This document shows positions 44,078 to 52,681 of a DNA stretch of 64,000 nucleotides, one piece after another. Source of the DNA: Pedobacter kyungheensis (lineage in GTDB: Bacteria > Bacteroidota > Bacteroidia > Sphingobacteriales > Sphingobacteriaceae); NCBI RefSeq assembly GCF_000812965.1, contig NZ_JSYN01000003.1, forward strand, positions 1-64,000. Direction: 5' to 3'. The first letter of the stretch is position 1. Each line of letters starts with the position of its first letter. Both the position numbers and the translations under genes were made by a program. A model generated the notes under the pieces. That model did not search any database and was not told the DNA's origin. It saw only the letters and a list, made by a program, of their open reading frames with translations.

Positions 44078-45994
44078 CTATTTGTAGCTCCTTACCGATA
44101 AACTTACATTTTCAAACACCAGGGGTTCTTTATGCAAAAGATGTGGCTGATCTTTCCCTGTCCATTCCCAGACCGAAACATAGGCATAGTCCTGATCATC
44201 ACGTAACGCTTCGCCTTCGGCAGTTTGAAATTCTTCCCTGAAATGTGCCCCGCAAGATTCTGCTCTTTGCAATGCATCTTCACACATCAGCTCGCCCAGC
44301 TCCAGATAATCTGCCACTCTTCCGGCCTTCTCCAGCTCGCTATTCAACCCTGCGTCTCCGGTTATTCTAAGTTCTTTTTTAAACAATTCACGAAGTTGCT
44401 GAATCTCTTTTATTGCTTCTTCCAAACCAGTTTTATTTCTGGATAGTCCGCATTTATCATAGAGCAACTTACCCAATGTTTTATGAAAATAATCGACCGA
44501 AAGGCTCCCTTTGCATTGCATAAAAAAGGCTAACTGCGCTTTTACTGCATTTTCAGCATCAGCAAATGCAGGATGTGAGGTATCGGGCTTACCAGTATTC
44601 AGCTCGCCTGCGAGGTAATTCGGTATGGTATAAGGAGCAATAAAATAACCATCTACACAAGCCTGAAGCAGGGAGTTTGCGCCCAGGCGGTTTGCGCCAT
44701 GGTCTGAAAAATTAGCTTCTCCCAGTGCAAATAAACCGGGTATACTGGTCATCATCTCATAATCGATCCATAAACCACCCATGGTAAAATGAGCAGCGGG
44801 AGAGATTAACATGGGCTCATTGTAGGCATCTATGCCGTTAATTTTCTCATACATGGCAAAAAGATTGCCATATTTCTCTTTAATCTTTTCTTTTCCCTGC
44901 TCTGCTAATGCTTTGGAAAAATCGAGATATACTGCATTTTTCATTGGTCCGACACCAAATCCGGCATCAATACGTTCTTTCGCTGCCCTCGAGGAAATAT
45001 CTCTGGGAGAAAGGTTACCAAATGCAGGATAGCGCCTCTCCAGATAATAATCCCGTTCTGCTTCCGGAATGGCTGCTGCTGCTCTTTTCTCATCCGGCAA
45101 CAGTGGCACCCATATCCTGCCATCATTACGCAGCGATTCTGACATCAGGGTAAGCTTAGACTGATTCTCTCCGGATTGAGGCAGACAGGTAGGATGAAAC
45201 TGGATCCAGCTTACTCCTGCCATTAAAGCTCCTTTTTTATGTGCCCTCCAGATTGCAGAAGCATTACACCCCATGGCCAGCGTAGAAAGGTAATAGATTT
45301 TCCCATATCCTCCGGTAGCCAAAACAACTGCATCGGCAGCATGCCTTTCGATTTCTCCCGTAACCAGATCGCGTGAAATTATCCCCTTTGCCTTACCGTC
45401 GATAAGCACCAGATCCAGCATCTCGTGCCGCGAATAGGTCTTTACTTTCCCCAGGTTTTCCTGCCTCATTAACGCCTGATAGGCACCCAGTAAAAGCTGC
45501 TGTCCGGTCTGTCCTCTGGCATAAAATGTTCTGGAAACCTGTACTCCACCAAAAGATCTGTTATTGAGATAGCCACCATACTCGCGGGCAAAGGGTACCC
45601 CCTGCGCCACCGCCTGGTCAATTAAGGCTGCTGAGCATTCGGCTAAACGGTAAACATTAGCCTCGCGCGATCGGAAATCCCCTCCTTTAATGGTATCGTA
45701 AAACATCCGGTAAACACTATCACCATCATTTTTATAGTTTTTAGCAGCATTCACCCCGCCCTGTGCTGCAACTGAATGTGCCCTTCGGGGTGTATCCTGA
45801 AAACAGAAAGATTTAATCTGATAACCCTGCTCGGCAAGTGCAGCCGCACATGAGGCGCCAGCCAGTCCTGTTCCAACCACAATAACCGTCATCTTTTTCC
45901 GGTTGGCGGGATTAACCAGTCTGGCCTTATTTTTAAAGTTCGACCACTTATCTTCGAGCGAACCTTCTGGAATTTTTGCGTCTAGTTTACTCAT
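44078..45994 (-). CDS. sdhA: Succinate dehydrogenase/fumarate reductase flavoprotein subunit
   Basis: A 638-residue flavoprotein of the type B family common in Bacteroidota. FAD binding is shown by [19 protein letters not shown] near the start, with the covalent-FAD His in [13 protein letters not shown]. Catalytic-site features FHPTCLP and [14 protein letters not shown] are intact. It follows the cytochrome b gene by one base and precedes the iron-sulfur gene by seven. The DASS transporter and porin just upstream suggest it serves growth on imported C4 acids. Confidence 0.96.
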   Translation of the reverse strand: MSKLDAKIPEGSLEDKWSNFKNKARLVNPANRKKMTVIVVGTGLAGASCAAALAEQGYQIKSFCFQDTPRRAHSVAAQGGVNAAKNYKNDGDSVYRMFYDTIKGGDFRSREANVYRLAECSAALIDQAVAQGVPFAREYGGYLNNRSFGGVQVSRTFYARGQTGQQLLLGAYQALMRQENLGKVKTYSRHEMLDLVLIDGKAKGIISRDLVTGEIERHAADAVVLATGGYGKIYYLSTLAMGCNASAIWRAHKKGALMAGVSWIQFHPTCLPQSGENQSKLTLMSESLRNDGRIWVPLLPDEKRAAAAIPEAERDYYLERRYPAFGNLSPRDISSRAAKERIDAGFGVGPMKNAVYLDFSKALAEQGKEKIKEKYGNLFAMYEKINGIDAYNEPMLISPAAHFTMGGLWIDYEMMTSIPGLFALGEANFSDHGANRLGANSLLQACVDGYFIAPYTIPNYLAGELNTGKPDTSHPAFADAENAVKAQLAFFMQCKGSLSVDYFHKTLGKLLYDKCGLSRNKTGLEEAIKEIQQLRELFKKELRITGDAGLNSELEKAGRVADYLELGELMCEDALQRAESCGAHFREEFQTAEGEALRDDQDYAYVSVWEWTGKDQPHLLHKEPLVFENVSLSVRSYK

Positions 45995-45995
45995 C

Positions 45996-46664
45996 TTAAG
46001 TCATTAAATAAATGTAAACGGGCATGGCCATAAATCCTGCGATGATTAACACGGTATAGCCCCAGCCAAACACTTTCATTATCCTTACATATTTTGGATG
46101 ATATAGTCCCAATGTTCTGGCAGCACTGAAGAAACCGTGCAGCAAATGAAAGCCCAGTGCAAGCAGCCCTAACTCATATACCAAAACATACCAAAATTGC
46201 CGGTAGGTTGTGATAACGATCTGGTATAGGTCTTTCTGACCTTGACTATCGAGGGGCAACTCGCCGAATTTGTATTGATACCAAAAGTCTTTAAGGTGGA
46301 TGATCAGGAAAAGCAAAATAATGGTTCCCAGTAATCCCATATTGCGGCTATACCATGGACTCACATTAGCTCTTCTGTCGTAGGCATAAGCTGCACCGTT
46401 TGCTTTTTTCTTTTTTAGCGTAAGTACAATCGCGTAAAAGACATGTGCCAGGATTGAAAAATAAAGCACATAAGAGATGAGCATGATCAATATGTTACCG
46501 GATAACAACCTGGAATACCAGTTAAACTGTTCTCTTGCCTGCTCAGCTGGTAAAAAAAGCTGTAGATTACCTAAAACATGGATGACCAGAAATACGCATA
46601 GAAAAAGTCCGGTAAGGGCCATCCATAATTTATATGCCTGTGTACTTCCTTTTAATCTTACCAT
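45996..46664 (-). CDS. sdhC: Succinate dehydrogenase cytochrome b subunit
   Basis: A 222-residue membrane anchor with about five hydrophobic segments and several histidines placed for heme ligation ([30 protein letters not shown]), as in the single-subunit cytochrome b of Bacteroidota type B complexes. The frame opens at 46685, but the Met at 46664 (MVRLKGST) is the better start; either start overlaps the end of the transporter gene, so the two are translationally coupled. It carries electrons to or from menaquinone. Confidence 0.93.
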   Translation of the reverse strand: MVRLKGSTQAYKLWMALTGLFLCVFLVIHVLGNLQLFLPAEQAREQFNWYSRLLSGNILIMLISYVLYFSILAHVFYAIVLTLKKKKANGAAYAYDRRANVSPWYSRNMGLLGTIILLFLIIHLKDFWYQYKFGELPLDSQGQKDLYQIVITTYRQFWYVLVYELGLLALGFHLLHGFFSAARTLGLYHPKYVRIMKVFGWGYTVLIIAGFMAMPVYIYLMT

Positions 46665-48088
46665 AACCCTATTGCTTTCCACCAAAGCCCACCGATTACA
46701 AACCAGATGAGCAGGAAGAGTACACTAATAAAAAAACCTTGTTTCCACCAATCTTTCATATCCACATAGGTACTGCCGAAAAATATTGGTGCCGGACCAT
46801 GGCCATAATGTGTAAGCGATCCCATAAGCGTGGCACAGGCTCCTAAAAAGATAGCCAGCATCGTGCCCGGAACACCAACTGCAATCCCGACCGCTAAAAA
46901 TACGGAATACATTGCCGCTGCCTGGGCCGTAGCACTTGCAAATAGGTAATGGCAATAAGAATATACCAATATAATAATCGGGAAAGCCCATTGCCAGCTT
47001 AAACCCGACATTTCTTTACCAACCAACTGACCGAACCACCCGATAAATCCCAATGAATTGAGGTAAGATCCCATCATAACCAGGGAAGAAAACCAGACTA
47101 TAGTATCCCAGGCACCTTTTTCTGATTTTACATCGTCCCAGCTCAGCACGCCGCAAAGCAACAATGTCGAAAGGCCAATCAAAGCTCCCGTAGTTGCATC
47201 CATGGCGAAGAGGTTACCAAATATCCACAATACCAGTAAAATAATAAAGGTGGCAACCATTAACCACTCCTGCCTGCTAACTGGTCCCATTTTCTTAAGT
47301 TCCTCCGCGGCTATTCCAGGTGCATCAGGTGTCTTTTTTAACTCCGGAGCATAAAATTTGTAAAGAAAAACAGGGGCTAATAAGAAACAGGCCAGTCCGG
47401 GAATTACTGCAGCCAAAAACCAGCTTCCCCAGGTAATGGTAATCCCTAAATCTTTGGCAAATTTCTGCGCCATGGGATTACTGGCCGTGGCTGTGAGAAA
47501 TATAACCGAAGTAATCATATTGGCATTATAACTACTTAAGGTCAAAAATGCACCGATTTTACGATGCGTTTCGGCTTTCTCTGGAGAGGAGCCCATATTT
47601 ACTGCAATAGATTTCATGATGGGATAAATTACCCCACCCGCCCTTGCAGTATTGCTGGGGATGGCCGGTGCGAGGATAAGATCGGCTGTATTGAGGCCAT
47701 AGGCCAGCCCAAGAGAGCTTTTACCAAACATCCTGATAAAAATATAGGCCAATCTGGTCCCAAGCCCGGTTTTAATAAACCCTCTGGCGATAAAAAATGC
47801 CAATCCGATTAGCCAAATGGTTGAATTACCAAAGCCGCTAAGTGCATTTTTTATGGATAATACAGGGTCGCCGGGAGCTAATACCTGTGTAGCTGCACAA
47901 AGGGTAATCCCAATCATAGCCATAGAACCCATTGGCGCTGCCTTTAGAATGATGCCGACAATGGTTGCCGTAAATATAGCCAATAAATGCCATGCATTGG
48001 GTTTTACGCCTTCGGGAACAGGGATAAACCAGATCACCAGTCCAATAATGGCTGTAATGATCAGTGATTTGAGGTTAATGTCTTTCAT
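46658..48088 (-). CDS. DASS-family anion:sodium symporter, dicarboxylate type
   Basis: A 476-residue inner-membrane carrier with about 12 hydrophobic segments. Family SNT-type loop in IPSNTARAGGVIYPIM and the second half counterpart FASATAQAAAMYSVF are present. It resembles the plant and bacterial 2-oxoglutarate/malate and citrate/succinate branch (SODiT1/CitT-like). Position between a porin gene (11 bases upstream) and sdhCAB (overlap) makes succinate, fumarate or malate uptake the most likely task. Confidence 0.9.
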   Translation of the reverse strand: MKDINLKSLIITAIIGLVIWFIPVPEGVKPNAWHLLAIFTATIVGIILKAAPMGSMAMIGITLCAATQVLAPGDPVLSIKNALSGFGNSTIWLIGLAFFIARGFIKTGLGTRLAYIFIRMFGKSSLGLAYGLNTADLILAPAIPSNTARAGGVIYPIMKSIAVNMGSSPEKAETHRKIGAFLTLSSYNANMITSVIFLTATASNPMAQKFAKDLGITITWGSWFLAAVIPGLACFLLAPVFLYKFYAPELKKTPDAPGIAAEELKKMGPVSRQEWLMVATFIILLVLWIFGNLFAMDATTGALIGLSTLLLCGVLSWDDVKSEKGAWDTIVWFSSLVMMGSYLNSLGFIGWFGQLVGKEMSGLSWQWAFPIIILVYSYCHYLFASATAQAAAMYSVFLAVGIAVGVPGTMLAIFLGACATLMGSLTHYGHGPAPIFFGSTYVDMKDWWKQGFFISVLFLLIWFVIGGLWWKAIGLW

Positions 48089-48099
48089 GAATAAAAAAA

Positions 48100-49251
48100 T
48101 TAAAAGCGGACTTGTAATTGCAGGTAATACAAACTACTGGTGTAAGTAGCTGTGAGGGGTAAATTACGATTGTAGAGATTAATGTTAACGCCGGTCTGTA
48201 TCGCTGCATAAAAATCGTCGGCGAATACGAGCGAGATATTGGGAACAATATTTTGCCTCAGGTTTGGATCTAACTTGTAGTTAACATCCAGATATTCATA
48301 CCTGGAAGATAATTCTATGCCTCTTAAACGAGGTAAATTAGGGTTATAGCGTAATATGGGGAATACATAAAAACCTTGCATTCTGACTGCTGAAAGTGAG
48401 GGGGCATTGTTGGTATAGGTATTAAAAAGGGCCAGATTTGTACCATTCTTATACTCTGCGCTTAAAGAAAACTGCCACCTACTCCCCACTTTATGTGTAG
48501 TGACCACATCTGCTCCCCAGGCATCGCCCTGACCTTTGCCCAGACTACCCACGGCTGCGTTTACGCCGATAATTAATTTTTTGGTCAATTCTGCCTCTAC
48601 TCTTCCGTAAAAGTTTTTAGCTTCATCATTATCTGAAGGCTCGTTTCTGTTATTTCCATTGTACACGCCTAAATAATACCTGAGCGGAACTTTTGCGTTC
48701 GAAGTAATATCGCCAAGCAGCGACAAGCCAATCTGGAAACTTTGCCAGCCACTTGCCCCAAAAGCATAATATTGATTAGAGTAATCAAAAGTCCGGATCA
48801 CATCAACCGGAAGCGCATCTTCTATCCCAAAAAAAGGCCTGAACTGCCCGGCTTGTATATTAAAATGCTTGTTCAGACTATATTTGACGTAAGCATTCTC
48901 CAATACTTTATTGGATGGATTGGAGTTAAACTCAGCGAAGTTGACCATAATATTGGCTGCGAAATGGTCGTTAACATTGCCTTTAATCTGCAATCTTGCA
49001 CGCTTGAGCATAAAAGCATTTCTGTTTTTGCTTTCAGCAGTTTCGCTAAAATTTTTACCGTTAATATCTACCTTATCTGTAAGTGAGGCTAAAAAACGGG
49101 TTTGAAGTAAGCCTGCAAAGCCGATAGAACGTTTATATTTAGAATAATTGCTGATGGTATCTCTATCAATGCCTCCAATATCGGTTTGCTGGGCGCTGGC
49201 CAACATACGTGTAATTACCAAAATAAACAGGATAGTAGTTTTTCTATACAT
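48100..49251 (-). CDS. Outer-membrane porin, OprO/OprP-like
   Basis: A 383-residue beta-barrel with a signal peptide (ending LASAQQ) and repeating porin strands such as FMLKRARLQIKGNVNDHFAA, KHFNIQAGQFRPFFGIEDAL and SLYYLQLQVRF ending in Phe. This matches the phosphate-selective porin O/P family, whose Bacteroidota members need not be phosphate-specific. It heads the run porin-DASS-sdhC-sdhA-sdhB and most likely lets C4-dicarboxylates pass the outer membrane. Confidence 0.9.
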   Translation of the reverse strand: MYRKTTILFILVITRMLASAQQTDIGGIDRDTISNYSKYKRSIGFAGLLQTRFLASLTDKVDINGKNFSETAESKNRNAFMLKRARLQIKGNVNDHFAANIMVNFAEFNSNPSNKVLENAYVKYSLNKHFNIQAGQFRPFFGIEDALPVDVIRTFDYSNQYYAFGASGWQSFQIGLSLLGDITSNAKVPLRYYLGVYNGNNRNEPSDNDEAKNFYGRVEAELTKKLIIGVNAAVGSLGKGQGDAWGADVVTTHKVGSRWQFSLSAEYKNGTNLALFNTYTNNAPSLSAVRMQGFYVFPILRYNPNLPRLRGIELSSRYEYLDVNYKLDPNLRQNIVPNISLVFADDFYAAIQTGVNINLYNRNLPLTATYTSSLYYLQLQVRF

Positions 49252-49321
49252 AGGAGCGTTTTAGGTTTTGTTGTGATTGCTGAGTAATTTAAACAACAGG
49301 AACACAGATTACATTTTGATA

Positions 49322-49374
49322 ATAACCTTTCTAAGATACTTAAAATATTGTGCCATGACAATATTTTAGGTTAT
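49322..49374. promoter_or_regulatory. Dyad-symmetric element between the porin gene and the small exported-protein gene
   Basis: TAAAATATTGT (49341-49351) and ACAATATTTTA (49358-49368) form a perfect 11-bp inverted repeat around GCCATG. Outside it, ATAACCT (49322-49328) and AGGTTAT (49368-49374) are also complementary. It lies after the end of the minus-strand gene at 49388 and 71 bases or more before the porin start. It could be a terminator for the former or an operator for the dicarboxylate operon; its AU-rich stem favours an operator. Confidence 0.4.
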
Positions 49375-49387
49375 GGAATTCTTTTAA

Positions 49388-49822
49388 TTACCAGCCAGGC
49401 ACTAAATCCAAATTACGCTTTGGTCTGGCCATACTATAATTGAAATGTCTTCGTCCACCCCAGAGCAATCCAACTCCGAGTAAACCGATCATCAGGTGAT
49501 GATCAACAGCACAATCCACGATGGAGGTGATCGTCACATTGGTTCCGGTAGTAGCTCCGTTCACTGTACAGCCACCACTATAAGGCGAGGTATAACTATA
49601 GGCCACCTCGCAAGCTGCATTACCTTGAGCGTAACTCACTTCAACTGAATAATGGCGTGAAGAGGAGGCATCAGTATGCAAATATTGGGTGAAGACCCGC
49701 TCTGCCCCATTGTAAAAGATCAGACAGCCATGCGGATAATCGCTGGTAGAAGCGCTTGCTTGCCAGCCTGGCAACAATAAAAAGATAAAAGGAATCAATT
49801 GGGGTAATTGGCGTAGCTTCAT
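49388..49822 (-). CDS. Small exported cysteine-containing protein with C-terminal sorting-like tail
   Basis: A 144-residue protein of no family I recognise; the start is at the Met at 49822 or the earlier one at 49831. It has a signal peptide (LIPFIFLLLPG, cleavage near QASAS), four cysteines in HGC, AACEV, GGCTV and VDCAVD that could make two disulfides, and a C-terminal hydrophobic stretch LMIGLLGVGLLWGG followed by RRHF and a basic tail. That order (polar motif, membrane stretch, basic cluster) recalls exosortase-type sorting signals such as PID-CTERM, though VDCAVD is not a good motif match. No close partner gene. Confidence 0.6.
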   Translation of the reverse strand: MKLRQLPQLIPFIFLLLPGWQASASTSDYPHGCLIFYNGAERVFTQYLHTDASSSRHYSVEVSYAQGNAACEVAYSYTSPYSGGCTVNGATTGTNVTITSIVDCAVDHHLMIGLLGVGLLWGGRRHFNYSMARPKRNLDLVPGW

Positions 49823-50309
49823 AAATATCAATTAAAAAAGGAACATGCATTATATTTCTCTCCTATCTTCATCCAAAAACGGAGATTAAACCAAAAAAAC
49901 CAGCTAATAATTACTTTTGCCTGAGCAAAAATCAGAAAAAACACACAAAACTAAAAAATCTCTTCTTCCGATTAAATTTCACAAACTTTATACTATCAAA
50001 AATACACAACAACTTTAATTTCCCCACCTAAATAAGAAAATTTAATCAAAATTTAATAATTCCTCACGTTATAATCAAAAATAAATTAGCATTTTTCAAA
50101 CACATAAGCCTTTTTACTCAGACAATATTTAATAAACTGCAAACAGATCATATTAAACTACCTAATAAACCATATAAACATAAAGTACAGGTAGTTTTTT
50201 TTTGAAAATTGACTGGTTAAATATCAATATGCTCCGGATCCCGGAGGCATTTGATAAGTATAAGACTTAGATGGAAATGATTAAGCACACAGTAGCTACC
50301 TGTCCTGAT
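49823..50309. other. AT-rich intergenic region of about 490 bases
   Basis: No protein-coding frame of merit. On the plus strand TACTTTTG (49912-49919) fits the -7 consensus. AAACTACCT (50155-50163) pairs with AGGTAGTTT (50189-50197), and a T run to 50203 follows, the look of an intrinsic terminator with a 25-base loop. No plus-strand gene lies between, so a small RNA of about 270 bases is conceivable. Otherwise it is the long leader region of the small exported-protein gene. Confidence 0.4.
50155..50203 (+). terminator. Intrinsic-terminator-like hairpin with T run
   Basis: A 9-bp stem (AAACTACCT with AGGTAGTTT) and 25-base loop, followed without gap by a run of T to 50203. It is oriented for the plus strand, where no gene precedes it within the gap. 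It also lies downstream of nothing on the minus strand except the end region of the gene ending at 50310. Confidence 0.4.
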
Positions 50310-51377
50310 TTAATTACCTATCTTTTCGAAAATCAACTGCATGTTTTCGCTACTCAGGGCATCCATATCGACCAGTTTCAACGACTTGACCATTTTTAAG
50401 GTGCTGCTCTTGTATTTTTGAAAATGTATTGATCTGATATGTGAATCGTAGGCTTCTTTACTACTGTAAATTTCGACCAGTCTGAACACATTGGGCTTAT
50501 CTTTTTGGTACATTGGAAAAATAGAAATTACCCCCGGTTCTGTTGTTATTGCTGTAAACGACTGTTCTTTTAGAATTGCCTTGTATTGTTCCAGGTATGC
50601 TGGCACTATTTCGATCTCAGCAATCCTGACCATCATATCGGACTGTATGAGAGGAAGTTCTGCTAGTCCGAGTGTTTTTCTGAAGTTATTTGCCTGTGCT
50701 TTTCCAGTGTGTTTTTCCAGGATAGCGGCAAGTTCGGCAAGCTGGGCATCGGTAATTCCGGTATTTCTGCCCATAGCGATGTGTGCTTTTAGTTGGGGTT
50801 CTACATCTTGCATGGCTGCCAGGGCAGAAATGGTAACCAGCTCCCGTTCGCTGAAACTGAGTACATCGCTACTGAAAATATCTGCAAAGAGGTGTTCCTT
50901 TAGAAAGAGATCGGCACGGGGTGCAAATTCCCCAAATCCGGGAGCCGGCTTTTGCTGTGGCGTTTTGGTCAGCTCTTCCAGGACTTTTCTCCCCTGTTCA
51001 TATTTATCAATATTATTGTTTTCTGTTACTACCGGTTTACCTTGTTTATCCTGAATGCCTTTTGCTAACCTTGTATCCAATACGCGTTTGAAAGTGTTCA
51101 GCGCATTCAGGCTGCGTGGAAATCCGCAGTAGGCATAAAGTTGTACCATGGCCTCCTTGATTGGATTAATCTCCAACCCGGCATTTAAGCCAGCTTCCAA
51201 CGCTATTTCCAGTGCCTGCTGATCTCCCTTGGCGGTAAGGATAGCTATGATAGCCATGGCCTGCTGCGATTTGTTTAAGGTATGCTGAGTTTTATTATTT
51301 TCCTGTGCTTTCATGGTATTGATGTATATAGCGAACAAAAAGAGTAGGATCATGCCTTTAAAGTTGAATCTGCTCAT
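50310..51377 (-). CDS. Exported carboxymuconolactone decarboxylase-like protein with monooxygenase-type domain
   Basis: A 355-residue fusion. After a signal peptide (ending NTMKAQ) come two CMD/AhpD-fold domains (about 35-105, MAIIAILTAKGDQQALEIAL, and about 150-225, SERELVTISALAAMQDVEPQ), then an antibiotic-biosynthesis-monooxygenase/ABM domain (about 248-335). The AhpD CxxC is missing, so a peroxidase-type reaction is unlikely. The combination suggests oxidation or decarboxylation of a small molecule in the periplasm, but no substrate is clear. It is divergent from an AraC regulator, its probable controller. Confidence 0.85.
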   Translation of the reverse strand: MSRFNFKGMILLFLFAIYINTMKAQENNKTQHTLNKSQQAMAIIAILTAKGDQQALEIALEAGLNAGLEINPIKEAMVQLYAYCGFPRSLNALNTFKRVLDTRLAKGIQDKQGKPVVTENNNIDKYEQGRKVLEELTKTPQQKPAPGFGEFAPRADLFLKEHLFADIFSSDVLSFSERELVTISALAAMQDVEPQLKAHIAMGRNTGITDAQLAELAAILEKHTGKAQANNFRKTLGLAELPLIQSDMMVRIAEIEIVPAYLEQYKAILKEQSFTAITTEPGVISIFPMYQKDKPNVFRLVEIYSSKEAYDSHIRSIHFQKYKSSTLKMVKSLKLVDMDALSSENMQLIFEKIGN

Positions 51378-51548
51378 GAGATTTGTTTTTAATGTGATTG
51401 TGATGTAGTACTACGTATGCCCTGTGCTGTTTATTGAAACAGTATTTTTGAATCGGAAACAGGGCTTTTTTTAGTAAAACAAAGTTCGACATTCTAGGTG
51501 TTGGTTTAATTATACAGAATACCGATTTACCTACCTTTTTTACGTTTT

Positions 51549-51563
51549 TGCCTTTGGTAGGCA
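51549..51563. promoter_or_regulatory. Small palindrome before the AraC gene promoter
   Basis: TGCCT (51549-51553) and AGGCA (51559-51563) form a 5-bp inverted repeat with 5-base spacer. It ends 20 bases before the predicted -7 box TAATTTTG at 51584-51591 of the AraC gene, overlapping the -33 region. A site for autoregulation or for control of the divergent CMD gene is possible. Confidence 0.25.
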
Positions 51564-51583
51564 ATATTAGCATGAAAGGTTTT

Positions 51584-51591
51584 TAATTTTG
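51584..51591 (+). promoter_or_regulatory. Predicted -7 box for the AraC gene
   Basis: TAATTTTG matches TAnnTTTG exactly and ends 19 bases before the ATG at 51611. No clear -33 box at the usual distance. Confidence 0.45.
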
Positions 51592-51610
51592 TTTAGAAAA
51601 ATAATGGTTC

Positions 51611-52507
51611 ATGGCAGCAGTGAAAAAGATCGACACGGTTAAAAGCTATAATGAGGAAATGGGGGCTGAAACCCGGCATCCACTGGTAAATGTGGTTAAT
51701 TTTGATGAGATAGCTACTTATACGCAGTTCAGCAGGCAAATGGGTCTGTATTGTATTTTCCTGAAAAATGTAAAGTGTGGGGATATGCGCTATGGTTGTC
51801 AGCCATACGACTACGAAGGGGGAACACTAGTATTTATTGCCCCCGGCCAGGTTTACGGAATTGATGATGGCGGCAGTAAAATCAAACCTTCGGGTATGGC
51901 CCTGGTTTTTCATCCCGATTTAATTGCCGGAACCGGACTAGCAAAAAAGATAAGGGAGTATACTTTCTTCTCCTATGCGGTAAATGAAGCCCTTCACCTT
52001 TCAGAAAGTGAGCGCTCAACAGTTGTGGATTGCCTGAATAAAATAACAGAAGAAATCAAGCTCATCTCAGACAGACATAGCAAAACCCTGATCGTTTCCA
52101 ATATAGAGCTTTTATTAAATTACTGCCTGCGTTTCTACCACAGGCAGTTTATCACCAGGACCCATGTGACCGGTAATATATTGTCAAGGTTTGAAAACCT
52201 TTTAGATGATTATTTCAGTTCAGGGAAATCACAGCAGCTCGGGCTTCCTGGCGTAAGCTATTTTGCTGAGCAGCTCCATTTATCTCCAAACTATTTTGGT
52301 GACCTGATTAAAAAAGAAACAGGCAATAAAGCCACCGACTTTATACAACGCAAACTTATTGAAGAGGTTAAAGCCAGGATATGCATTCCTGATAGCTCGA
52401 TCAGTGAAACCGCCATGGAACTAGGATTTAAGTATCCACAGCACCTAACCCGCTTATTCAAACAAAAAGTTGGATTAACGCCAGATGCATTTAGGCGACT
52501 CAATTAA
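51611..52507 (+). CDS. AraC-family transcriptional regulator
   Basis: A 298-residue protein. The N-terminal part is a cupin-like sensor (about 30-150, GGTLVFIAPGQVYGID). The C-terminal third has two helix-turn-helix units: FAEQLHLSPNYFGDLIKKET, and ISETAMELGFKYPQHLTRLF ending KVGLTPDAFRR. It is divergent from the exported CMD/ABM gene with a 233-base shared upstream region and probably regulates it. The effector is unknown. Confidence 0.94.
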   Translation: MAAVKKIDTVKSYNEEMGAETRHPLVNVVNFDEIATYTQFSRQMGLYCIFLKNVKCGDMRYGCQPYDYEGGTLVFIAPGQVYGIDDGGSKIKPSGMALVFHPDLIAGTGLAKKIREYTFFSYAVNEALHLSESERSTVVDCLNKITEEIKLISDRHSKTLIVSNIELLLNYCLRFYHRQFITRTHVTGNILSRFENLLDDYFSSGKSQQLGLPGVSYFAEQLHLSPNYFGDLIKKETGNKATDFIQRKLIEEVKARICIPDSSISETAMELGFKYPQHLTRLFKQKVGLTPDAFRRLN

Positions 52508-52681
52508 ACAAGTTTTCATGTTTCCACAGCAAAATTTGTCTGGTCCTAAAACTTCAACCCGCATCGTCTTGTCTGCTTTCATTTCTTTTTAGCAGCCCCG
52601 GATAAAACTTTTTCCAAAAATGCATGTTTAAATGCCAATAGTTCCTATCCAGGAGATTTAACCACCTTCATAACGCTAAGA

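Noticed and set aside
48742..49086. Plus-strand open frame of 114 residues inside the porin gene
   Set aside because: It is fully antisense to a porin with clear family features.
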